From NCBI GenBank assembly GCA_003141435.1, contig PLLW01000103.1, positions 86,541 through 134,473 of the forward strand: DNA of 47,933 nucleotides, in the 5' to 3' direction. The stretch comes from Ignavibacteriales bacterium (GTDB lineage: Bacteria > Bacteroidota > Ignavibacteria > Ignavibacteriales > Ignavibacteriaceae). The translations under genes were made by a program, and so were the position numbers. This document shows positions 9,787-17,616 of the stretch, piece after piece (within the stretch, counting starts at the first letter, position 1; each line of letters begins with the position of its first letter). The notes below the pieces were generated by a model. It was given only the letters and a program-made list of their open reading frames with translations, did not search any database and had not been told where the DNA came from.

Positions 9787-11127
9787 TTACACTAAACCCT
9801 GATCCATCATTGCATCAGCAACTTTCAGAAAACCGGCAATATTAGCACCAGCAACATAATTGCCAGGAGTACCGAATCTTTCAGCCGTTTCTAAACAGGT
9901 ATCATGGATTTTTTTCATAATTTCATGCAATCTGTGGTCAACTTCTTCTTTACCCCATGGGAGTCGCATGCTATTTTGTGACATTTCGAGGCCGGAAGTA
10001 GCTACACCTCCTGCATTAGATGCTTTTCCTGGGGAAAAGAGGATGCTATTTTCCCTAAATATCTTATATGCTTCAATAGTTGTAGGCATATTTGCTCCTT
10101 CGCAGACACAAATACAGCCGTTTTTAACCAATTCTTTTGCATCTTGTTCAAAGATTTCATTCTGAGTAGCACAAGGCATTGCAACATCTACTTTAACACC
10201 CCATGCACGTTTACCGGGGAAGAACTCAACTTTAAATTTATCGGCATAGTCCTTAACATTATCTTTGGCACTAGCCCGCATTTGAAGCATATAATCAATT
10301 TTTTCGCCTTTAATGCCATTTTTATCATGGATAAACCCATCCGGTCCCGATAGGGTAACAACCTTTCCGCCGAGCTGATCAATTTTCTGGACAGCTCCCC
10401 ATGCAACATTACCAAAACCAGAAACGGCAACTAATTTGCCGGAGAAGTCCATACCTTTAGTTTTAAGCATTTCCTGAGCAAAGTAAACTGCGCCATACCC
10501 AGTAGCTTCAGGACGAATTAATGAACCGCCCCAATTCAATCCTTTACCTGTCAATACTCCTGTAAATTCATTTTTTAATCTTTTATACTGGCCGAACAGG
10601 AATCCAATTTCTCTTCCACCGACACCAATATCTCCAGCGGGGACATCAGTATCGGGCCCGATATGGCGGAACAACTCTGTCATAAAACTCTGACAGAATC
10701 TCATAACCTCATTATCGCTTTTTCCTTTTGGGTCAAAATCAGAGCCGCCTTTGCCTCCCCCCATAGGAAGTGTAGTAAGACTGTTTTTAAATACCTGTTC
10801 AAAAGCCAGAAATTTTAAAATACCGGGAGTAACAGAAGGGTGAAACCTCAAGCCACCTTTATAAGGACCGATGGCGCTGTTCATTTCAATTCTATACCCG
10901 CGGTTAATTTGAATTTCTCCCTGATCATCCATCCATGGTACTCGGAAGGTAATCATCCTTTCTGGCTCAACCATTCTTTCCAAAATTTTTGCAGTTTTGT
11001 ATTCGGGATGGCGTTCAAGGACTATTCCAAGTGACTCTACAACTTCTTCGACAGCCTGATGGAATTCTGGTTCACTGGGATTTTGTGCTCTTACTCTTGC
11101 TAAAAGTTTATTAATGTACTCGGACAT
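9787..11127 (-). CDS. gdhA: Glutamate dehydrogenase, probable NAD-type (copy 2)
   Basis: The 446-residue protein is a paralog of the GDH at 3041-4402, nearly collinear over the first 230 residues, with the same catalytic K126 and D166. The coenzyme domain differs: SGFGNVAWG (236-244, with F238) and SGPDGF (260-265, with P262 and D263). These are the residues of the NAD-specific Clostridium symbiosum enzyme, at the same numbering. It is therefore predicted to prefer NAD(H) and to work in glutamate oxidation or be reversible. A GAGG sequence precedes the ATG. Its upstream region (11128-11304) contains two inverted repeats that may regulate it. The family is certain; the coenzyme prediction is inference. 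Confidence 0.94.
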   Translation of the reverse strand: MSEYINKLLARVRAQNPSEPEFHQAVEEVVESLGIVLERHPEYKTAKILERMVEPERMITFRVPWMDDQGEIQINRGYRIEMNSAIGPYKGGLRFHPSVTPGILKFLAFEQVFKNSLTTLPMGGGKGGSDFDPKGKSDNEVMRFCQSFMTELFRHIGPDTDVPAGDIGVGGREIGFLFGQYKRLKNEFTGVLTGKGLNWGGSLIRPEATGYGAVYFAQEMLKTKGMDFSGKLVAVSGFGNVAWGAVQKIDQLGGKVVTLSGPDGFIHDKNGIKGEKIDYMLQMRASAKDNVKDYADKFKVEFFPGKRAWGVKVDVAMPCATQNEIFEQDAKELVKNGCICVCEGANMPTTIEAYKIFRENSILFSPGKASNAGGVATSGLEMSQNSMRLPWGKEEVDHRLHEIMKKIHDTCLETAERFGTPGNYVAGANIAGFLKVADAMMDQGLV

Positions 11128-11594
11128 AAAGACCTCTTTTAAGTTTTATTTTATTAAATTTTAGTTGGAAAAATTTATGGGGAGAAGGATAAATATATTC
11201 GATAATATTTGAATCAAACACAGTATTGAAGTTTTGATTCTTTATGAAAAGGTCGGTGCGCCAAATTCCTTTATAATGCATATAACAATTATGTCTCTTC
11301 TCCCTTATAAATAATAATTACAAGCATAAAATTAGCAATTTAATACTTTAAAACCTTGAATAAAGAATGAAATGTTTTTTGGATTTAATGGGTGCTTTAT
11401 GAAAGAGTAAATAGGAATATTCTTAGATTTTAATGGTCATAATGGAGGATTTGTCTCATTACTAATGCAACTGTACAATAAACTTAATTAAAATGATAAT
11501 TTTCAATTGTTAAGTAAGATCACACTGAAAATTAACATCTTAACATAAAAACTATTATTATTATCATATAACAATAAATTATTAAGGAGAAAAT
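11128..11594. other. Divergent intergenic region between gdh copy 2 and osmC
   Basis: No gene was recognised in these 467 bases. They must hold the promoters of gdh copy 2 (leftward) and osmC (rightward). Two inverted repeats lie in the gdh half (listed separately). The osmC half is very AT-rich and ends in the ribosome site AAGGAG. I could not pick a convincing promoter for either side. Confidence 0.5.
11180..11304 (-). promoter_or_regulatory. Nested inverted repeats in the leader of gdh copy 2
   Basis: GAATCAAA (11211-11218) pairs exactly with TTTGATTC (11233-11240) across 14 bases. An outer pair, GGGAGAAG (11180-11187) with CTTCTCCC (11297-11304), encloses it. They lie 53-177 bases upstream of the gdh copy 2 ATG. 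They may form a leader RNA structure or operator half-sites. Short repeats in AT-rich DNA can arise by chance, though the GC-richer outer pair is less likely to. Confidence 0.3.
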
Positions 11595-12023
11595 ATGCCT
11601 ATTAGAAAAGCCAATGCAGTTTGGAGGGGGAATTTAAAAGATGGCAGTGGAAACATTAATACTGAATCAGGAATTTTGAAGAATACAGCATACAACTTTG
11701 CCTCACGTTTTGAAACGGGAAATGAAACCAACCCGGAAGAATTATTGGGAGCTGCTCATGCCGCATGTTTTTCTATGGCGCTGGCAAATGCATTATCTGG
11801 TGCAGGTTTTAAGGTAAATTCAATTATTACTGAAGATAAAGTGCATATTGAAAAACTAGAATCCGGTTTTACTGTAACTAAGATAGAAGTTAATTCCAAA
11901 GCAGATGTTGAAGGGATTGATAATATCACTTTCCAGAAACATGCTAATGAAACAAAAGCCGGGTGCCCTATTTCTAAAGCACTGAGCGTAAAAGAAATTG
12001 TTTTAACAGCAGAATTGAAATAA
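11595..12023 (+). CDS. osmC: OsmC-type organic hydroperoxide reductase
   Basis: The 142-residue protein closely follows the pattern of E. coli OsmC along its whole length, including NPEELLGAAHAACFSMALA and KAGCPISKAL. The two redox cysteines are present (C58 and C124). It should reduce organic hydroperoxides through a thiol mechanism in the cytosol, usually as a homodimer. The ATG has a strong AAGGAG six bases upstream. It is a single gene, divergent from gdh copy 2 and convergent with murI. Osmotic or oxidative induction is typical of the family but no specific operator was seen here. Confidence is high because both cysteines and flanking motifs are conserved. Confidence 0.95.
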   Translation: MPIRKANAVWRGNLKDGSGNINTESGILKNTAYNFASRFETGNETNPEELLGAAHAACFSMALANALSGAGFKVNSIITEDKVHIEKLESGFTVTKIEVNSKADVEGIDNITFQKHANETKAGCPISKALSVKEIVLTAELK

Positions 12024-12091
12024 ACAAACGCAGCGTAACAGAGGTTTTAATATTTATTGAGAAGGGAATTTCGCAACATTTAATTTCTCTT

Positions 12092-12916
12092 TTATCGTGT
12101 TAAAGATTCAATTTCTATTTTTTGAACTTCGGATATAGATTTTCCAAGGAATAGTTCGGCTAATTCTTTAAATTTCATCGGGATATCACTTACATAAAAC
12201 GATTGATTTCCCTGTGAGGATTTGTTTGAATTGAGGTTATACCTATCAAGTTCCTCTTTTACTGATTCGGCAGCTGCTATTCCTGAATCAATCAATTTTA
12301 CATCTTTGCCTACAATATTCTGGATAACTTCGGAGAGAATAGGGTAATGGGTACATCCTAATACCAGGGTATCGACACCAATTTTTATAAATTCTTTAAG
12401 ATATTCTCCTGCTATTTCATAAGTAGCTTTATGGTTTATCCATCCTTCTTCTGCAAGGGGGACAAAAAGGGGGCAGGCGCGTTCAAAAACGTGAATGGTA
12501 GGATCTATGATTTTTATTTTTTTTGAATATGCCTGATTGCTTATAGTGGAGCGAGTACCAATAACTCCGATTCTCTTATTTATAGTTTCCAGAGATGCCA
12601 TTTTTGCACCTGGTTCGATCATTCCAATAATGGGGATATCAAAATTATTTTTCAAACTATTAAGTGCAACTGAAGAAACAGTATTACAGGCGACTACAAG
12701 AGCCTTAATATTTTTATGCATTAGGAACTTAGCGTCCTGCAAGCCATATTCTATAACTGTATCATTTGATTTAGAACCATAGGGAACCCTAGCTGTATCT
12801 CCGAAATAAACAATATCCTCCCTCGGTAAATAAGAAACAATTCTTTTAACAACAGTTAACCCCCCGATCCCGGAATCAAATACCCCGATCGGTTTTTCTT
12901 TTTCCATAAAATTCAA
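12092..12916 (-). CDS. murI: Glutamate racemase
   Basis: The enzyme interconverts L- and D-glutamate for peptidoglycan. The 274-residue protein shows the nucleotide-independent racemase signatures: IGVFDSGIGGLTV (D14, S15), GDTARVPYG, VVACNTVSS with catalytic C77, and LVLGCTHYPIL with catalytic C188. The frame opens with a TTG at 12916, eight bases after an AGG. An ATG three codons later (12907) is an alternative start and leaves the catalytic region unchanged. It is the last gene of the queC-queF-glnD-murI run, 13 bases after glnD. It uses the product of glutamate metabolism, which fits the glnD neighbour loosely. No obvious terminator follows. Confidence 0.95.
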   Translation of the reverse strand: MNFMEKEKPIGVFDSGIGGLTVVKRIVSYLPREDIVYFGDTARVPYGSKSNDTVIEYGLQDAKFLMHKNIKALVVACNTVSSVALNSLKNNFDIPIIGMIEPGAKMASLETINKRIGVIGTRSTISNQAYSKKIKIIDPTIHVFERACPLFVPLAEEGWINHKATYEIAGEYLKEFIKIGVDTLVLGCTHYPILSEVIQNIVGKDVKLIDSGIAAAESVKEELDRYNLNSNKSSQGNQSFYVSDIPMKFKELAELFLGKSISEVQKIEIESLTR

Positions 12917-12929
12917 ATAAATAACCTAC

Positions 12930-15497
12930 TTATAATAATTGTGTGATAGTATCAATTATCTCTGTTTTAATTAATTCATAGTCATTTGGTGAAACTTTTT
13001 TCCCACTTCTCCCAAGAACATAAAATGAGTCCACGATATCATCACCCTGGGTAGATATTTTTGCAAAATAAATAGATAAACCGATCTCATTCATTTTACT
13101 CGTAACCTGGAAAAGGAAACCCAACCTGTCGGGAGAAAAAATATCAATAATTGTGTACTTTTCATGATTCTCAAATACAACTTTTATTTTTCCGGTTCTT
13201 TTGAAAAACTTGTTTTCGATTCTCCACCATCTATTTTTCATTTTTGAAAATTCCTGGTTAAGCTGAAGCAGCCCTGTAACAACGGAATTGAGATCCTCTT
13301 CAATTTTTATAAATCTTTCAGGTTCAATTTTCCTTCCCGTTCTGAAATTGGAGGCGTTAAAGGAATCAATTACTATTCCGTCCTTACGCGTAAAGATTTT
13401 TGCATCATGAATATTGGCATCATTAATAGAGAATACACCGCAGATTTTTGACAGAAGAGAGGGGAAATCTTTTGTTATTACAGTAATATTTGTAAAATCA
13501 TTCAGTTCTTTAAATAAAACAGAGACAAAAACTCCCTTTTGAATTTCCTCAATATGTTTTGCAATTTCTTCATCAGAAAAATGATTAACATAAGCGATAT
13601 CATTAATAGAATCGATATGTTCCTGGACGTGGGATTCAGAAATTACCTGAGAGTGTTTACTAATTTCTTTGGGGATAACATAAGTAATTGAGACTAAAAG
13701 TTCTTCGCCACTTAATTGTTCCTTCAGCATCGAGCTAGTTTTCCTGTATAATTCAGCCAACAAATCACTTTTCCAGGATGTCCAGACAACAGGGTTTACT
13801 GCAGAAAGATCGGCATAAGTAACAAGGTAAAGGAGGTCAAGAGCATTAACGGAAGAGAACTTTGATGTAAAAGTATTTAGTGTCTCGGGATCATTTAAGT
13901 TTCGTCTAAAGGCTATCTGCTCCATAAGAAGGTGGTTTTTAACCAGGAAAGCAACCTTCTCAATTTCTTCTTCACTATATCCGAGTCGATACATAATAGA
14001 AGATGCCATTTCAGCGCTAATGATCTCATGGCCAGATATATTAATGGGTTTTGCAATATCGTGGAAAAGCAAGCTCAAGTATAAAATTTCTTTATTCTTG
14101 AGATTATTATAAATTTTTCCGAGAATAGAAAAATCTTTTTCGAGTTTCTCAACATTTAGGATAGTCATTAATGTATGTTCATCGGCCGTATATTGATGAT
14201 AGACTCCATGCTGCAGGAAACCAATAAGATCTTTAAATTCGGGCATGAATGCACCAAGTACGCCAAGTTCATTCATACCAGAAAGGGTTTGCCCGACATT
14301 TCTAGGAAGCATTAATATTTCCCTGAAAAAAACTGATGAGCTGGTGCTATTTAGCCTGTATATATCCTCTCTCTCCACAGTTTCTATTATTATAGTTCTT
14401 AACTTCTCATCAAATTGAGCGTCGTTGAAACCGCGGTAATAAAAAGCTCTTAGCGTATCAGACAAAGTAAAATTTCGAATATTGTTTAAAGAAATAGTTT
14501 TTCCTTTAAGTATAAAATCTTCATCAAGTTCTATTGCTAATGAATCCGGGAGAGGATTTTCAATTTCCTCAAGGAATTTTTTTACAATTGATTTAGTAAA
14601 TCTGTTTATAATATTTGCAGCAATAAAATAATCCCTCATGAATAATGCGATCGCCTCTTTTTTATTATAGAAGAGGGGGGATATTTTTTGCTGGGCTGCA
14701 AATTCAAATCTATCATTTTTCTGATTTGAAATTAAATGAAGAAGGTTTCTAACAGTTATTAAAGTTTTGTAACTATTAAAAAGTCTTTTACACTCACTCG
14801 GAGTAGAATATTCTTTCTCAAGAAGCATCTCAACAAAAATTTCAGATTGAACTTTCTCATTCTGTTTATTTAAGAATTCCTTGTTCTTAAGAATATACAT
14901 CCATTCAACTGCCTGGAAATCCCGCAATCCTCCAGCCGAAAATTTAACATTAGGTTCAAGCATTTTAGGTGAGGTTCCGTATTTAGCATATCTGGCATCA
15001 ATATCATTGATAAAATCATATAGCAATTTTTTTTGTACAGTTGCTGTTAAAGATGACAAGAGAAGCTCATTCCATTTGTTGTATATTTTTTCAGAACCCA
15101 GAAGTAATCTAGTTTCGAAAAATTGTGTGAAGGTATGCAGATCATTTAGAAATTTTGTAATATCCCCAAAATCTCTTATTGTATGAGACACCTCAATTCC
15201 ATTATCCCATAATGATGTAAGAACATCGGAAATTTCATTTTCATTTCCATCCAATGATTCCGTTATAAAAATAAGATCAATATCTGAGAAAGGGGCTAAC
15301 TCTCTTCTACTGAAGCTGCCAGCAGACGCAATTGCGAAATTGATTTTTTTATTACGTGTTAATAGACAGATATAATCCTCAACAAGGAGGCTATATTCCA
15401 TGCTGAAATTAAGTGAATCCGTATTCTTTAGATTTTCCTGAAATAGCAGATCTCTTCTTTTTATGAAATCTTTTTTTGCACCGATACTAACAGGCAT
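12930..15497 (-). CDS. glnD: Protein-PII uridylyltransferase/uridylyl-removing enzyme (GlnD-like)
   Basis: The 855-residue protein has the full GlnD architecture. The nucleotidyltransferase domain carries AGSFSRRELAPFSDIDLIFI (G60-S61, D72 and D74). A central helical region with an HD hydrolase domain carries TADEHTLMTI and LLFHDIAKP. Two C-terminal ACT domains begin near ITVITKDFPSLLSKI and YTIIDIFSPDRLGFLFQV. In well-studied bacteria GlnD senses glutamine through the ACT domains and adds or removes UMP on PII. No PII gene is visible in the window, so the target here is assumed. The start is an ATG 8 bases after queF. It is set in an operon with tRNA-modification and cell-wall genes rather than with glnA or amtB. 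Confidence 0.93.
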   Translation of the reverse strand: MPVSIGAKKDFIKRRDLLFQENLKNTDSLNFSMEYSLLVEDYICLLTRNKKINFAIASAGSFSRRELAPFSDIDLIFITESLDGNENEISDVLTSLWDNGIEVSHTIRDFGDITKFLNDLHTFTQFFETRLLLGSEKIYNKWNELLLSSLTATVQKKLLYDFINDIDARYAKYGTSPKMLEPNVKFSAGGLRDFQAVEWMYILKNKEFLNKQNEKVQSEIFVEMLLEKEYSTPSECKRLFNSYKTLITVRNLLHLISNQKNDRFEFAAQQKISPLFYNKKEAIALFMRDYFIAANIINRFTKSIVKKFLEEIENPLPDSLAIELDEDFILKGKTISLNNIRNFTLSDTLRAFYYRGFNDAQFDEKLRTIIIETVEREDIYRLNSTSSSVFFREILMLPRNVGQTLSGMNELGVLGAFMPEFKDLIGFLQHGVYHQYTADEHTLMTILNVEKLEKDFSILGKIYNNLKNKEILYLSLLFHDIAKPINISGHEIISAEMASSIMYRLGYSEEEIEKVAFLVKNHLLMEQIAFRRNLNDPETLNTFTSKFSSVNALDLLYLVTYADLSAVNPVVWTSWKSDLLAELYRKTSSMLKEQLSGEELLVSITYVIPKEISKHSQVISESHVQEHIDSINDIAYVNHFSDEEIAKHIEEIQKGVFVSVLFKELNDFTNITVITKDFPSLLSKICGVFSINDANIHDAKIFTRKDGIVIDSFNASNFRTGRKIEPERFIKIEEDLNSVVTGLLQLNQEFSKMKNRWWRIENKFFKRTGKIKVVFENHEKYTIIDIFSPDRLGFLFQVTSKMNEIGLSIYFAKISTQGDDIVDSFYVLGRSGKKVSPNDYELIKTEIIDTITQLL

Positions 15498-15505
15498 TAT
15501 ATTAA

Positions 15506-15883
15506 TTAATTATAATTTTCGTTTGATAGATTTTCTTTATGATATTCAGTCTCGACAACTGAAGATATCCCGCCACGAGTATTAAATTCTGCAGTTATAT
15601 GCATATACCTTGGCTGGCATGCAGCTACAAGGTCATCTAAAATACGGTTAGTAACACTTTCAAAATAAATTCCGTCATTACGAAAAGAGTGAAAATATAA
15701 TTTAAGGGATTTTAATTCTATACATAATTTATCAGGTATATACTCAACCGTAATTGTAGCAAAGTCGGGCTGCCCTGTTTTGGGACATAATGATGTAAAC
15801 TCGGGCGCTTGATGTATGACTGTATAATCTCTACCCGGGTAGGCATTTTCGAAAACCTCAATAATTTTTATTTTATCGTTCAT
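15506..15883 (-). CDS. queF: NADPH-dependent preQ0 reductase QueF (type I, unimodular)
   Basis: The enzyme reduces 7-cyano-7-deazaguanine (preQ0) to preQ1 in queuosine synthesis. At 125 residues it is of the short unimodular type. The catalytic cysteine is in [13 protein letters not shown] (C33) with the conserved Asp (D40). The QueF NADPH motif is seen in [14 protein letters not shown] (from E56). The start ATG has AAGGA upstream. It follows queC by 9 bases, and the two act in consecutive steps: QueC makes preQ0 and QueF reduces it. QueD and QueE are not in this window. QueA, the next enzyme after tRNA exchange, is encoded separately at 32863-33897. Confidence 0.95.
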   Translation of the reverse strand: MNDKIKIIEVFENAYPGRDYTVIHQAPEFTSLCPKTGQPDFATITVEYIPDKLCIELKSLKLYFHSFRNDGIYFESVTNRILDDLVAACQPRYMHITAEFNTRGGISSVVETEYHKENLSNENYN

Positions 15884-15892
15884 TTTTTTCCT

Positions 15893-16579
15893 TCAAATGT
15901 AAAATGGTTTGGTTTTGTATTTTATAGAGTCTTCAATGCCAGCCAGTTGAAATCCTCTTAATCTTAACGCACAACTTTCACAGATTCCACAGGATTCTTC
16001 TTCACTTTGGTAGCATGACCAGGTTAAATGGAAAGGAGCATTTAACTCTTTTCCCTTTAGCACAATTTCTTTTTTTGATAAATTTATAACTGGTGTAATT
16101 ATTTTAATATTTGTCTCTGGCTTAGTTCCCAGGTCAGACATTTTTTCAAAAGCGGAAAAAAATTCGGGCCGGCAGTCGGGGTAACCGGACGAGTCTTCAT
16201 GCACAGCCCCCATAAAAACTGCAGAAGCATTAAGAACTTCTCCCCAGCTAATGCATGCTGAAAGTATATTGGCATTTCTAAAAGGAACATATGAATTTGG
16301 GATAGATTGATTTGAAAAATCCGCTTCCTTTACTTTGATATTCCTATCAGTTAAAGAAGAGCCACCAATTTTTGATAAATGAGAGAAATCGATTATCAAT
16401 CGTTTCTCAATTCCATAATAGTCGGCAATATCGTTGAATGATTTTAGTTCTCTTTTTTCAGTTCTCTGTTTATAATTGGCATGGAATAACGCTAGATCGT
16501 ACTCCTGGTTTGCAATAGCAGTTGTGACACAGCTATCTAGTCCACCGCTAAGTGCAACAATTGCAACTTTCTTTTTCAT
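15893..16579 (-). CDS. queC: 7-cyano-7-deazaguanine synthase QueC
   Basis: The enzyme converts carboxydeazaguanine to preQ0 using ATP and ammonia. The 228-residue protein starts with the PP-loop motif ALSGGLDSC (residues 9-17). It ends with a four-cysteine zinc site in CYQSEEESCGICESC, followed by the family ending ALRLRGF. The central DCRPEFF and VPFRNANIL match QueC. It is the first gene of a minus-strand operon that continues to queF, glnD and murI, and it is divergent from tpiA with 165 bases between the starts. The ribosome site is weak. Identification is confident because both catalytic and zinc motifs are complete. Confidence 0.95.
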   Translation of the reverse strand: MKKKVAIVALSGGLDSCVTTAIANQEYDLALFHANYKQRTEKRELKSFNDIADYYGIEKRLIIDFSHLSKIGGSSLTDRNIKVKEADFSNQSIPNSYVPFRNANILSACISWGEVLNASAVFMGAVHEDSSGYPDCRPEFFSAFEKMSDLGTKPETNIKIITPVINLSKKEIVLKGKELNAPFHLTWSCYQSEEESCGICESCALRLRGFQLAGIEDSIKYKTKPFYI

Positions 16580-16744
16580 TTCTGGTTAATTAAAAAATCA
16601 TTTATAGCTAATTTAAACTATGTTAATATAGAAAAATCTAATTTTACATAGAAGGAAAAAGGGTATAAACATTTTTATTAACTTATAAAAACATTAAGTT
16701 TAGAGTGGCCATTTAATAATTAATAAAATCAAATTAGAGGTTAT

Positions 16745-17500
16745 ATGAGAAGGAAAGTAATAGCCGGAAATTGGAAAATGAATAATGATTTAAAGGAAAC
16801 TCAAAATCTTTTATCCAGATTAACATCTGGTATATCCGTGAATAATTTGAATTGTGATGTAATAGTTTGCCCGGCTTTTACTTCATTATTTGAGGCTTAT
16901 ACTTTGTTAAAGGATACTAAAATTAAGCTAGGTGCCCAAAACATGTATTTTGAAACTTCAGGTGCCTTTACAGGTGAAATTTCCGCTGCGATGCTGAAAA
17001 GTGTTGGATGCGAATATGTAATCCTTGGTCATTCGGAAAGAAGAAATATTTTTGGCGAAACAGATGAACTAATAAATAATAAAATTAAAAAAGCTAATGC
17101 TAGTGGGTTAAAGCCGATTTTTTGTGTAGGAGAACTTCTTGAAGAAAGAGAAGCCGGAATTACAGAAAAGGTAATTGAAAAACAGATAAGATCCGGTTTA
17201 AAGGATATTTCATCAGAAGAAATGGGCAATATGATTATTGCATATGAACCGGTTTGGGCAATTGGAACTGGAAAGACTGCATCTCCTGAACAAGCCGAGG
17301 AAGTACATAAGTTTATCCGTAGTCTTATTAATGACAAATGTGGAGCTTCTATTTCGGAAAATATTATAATACAATACGGTGGGAGCGTTAATAATAAGAA
17401 TGCAAGAGAACTCCTGTCCCAAAAAGATATTGATGGCGCTTTGATTGGAGGGGCTAGCTTAAAAGCAGATTCTTTTATCGATATTATACAGGCGACCTAA
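16745..17500 (+). CDS. tpiA: Triosephosphate isomerase
   Basis: The glycolytic/gluconeogenic enzyme interconverts dihydroxyacetone phosphate and glyceraldehyde 3-phosphate. At 251 residues it is of normal length. All catalytic residues are seen: K11 in AGNWKMN, H96 in LGHSERR, and E168 in AYEPVWAIGTG, with the phosphate loop YGGSVNNKN and the GGASL ending. AGAGG precedes the ATG. It opens a long plus-strand run and lies 116 bases before the GH2-like gene, so it may have its own transcript. No unusual feature was noted. Confidence 0.97.
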   Translation: MRRKVIAGNWKMNNDLKETQNLLSRLTSGISVNNLNCDVIVCPAFTSLFEAYTLLKDTKIKLGAQNMYFETSGAFTGEISAAMLKSVGCEYVILGHSERRNIFGETDELINNKIKKANASGLKPIFCVGELLEEREAGITEKVIEKQIRSGLKDISSEEMGNMIIAYEPVWAIGTGKTASPEQAEEVHKFIRSLINDKCGASISENIIIQYGGSVNNKNARELLSQKDIDGALIGGASLKADSFIDIIQAT

Positions 17501-17616
17501 AGAATTATCTAAAAAGCACCATTAAAGGCATTTTTAAGTCAAATTTACATTGATTTCCCTCCTATTATTCCGTATATTTTTAGCTTTATTTCCCTAATTA
17601 TTGGATAGTTGCACGG

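Noticed and set aside
12059-12104. Possible convergent terminator between osmC and murI
   Set aside because: Only a 4-5 bp GAGA/TCTC stem with a large loop; not convincing.
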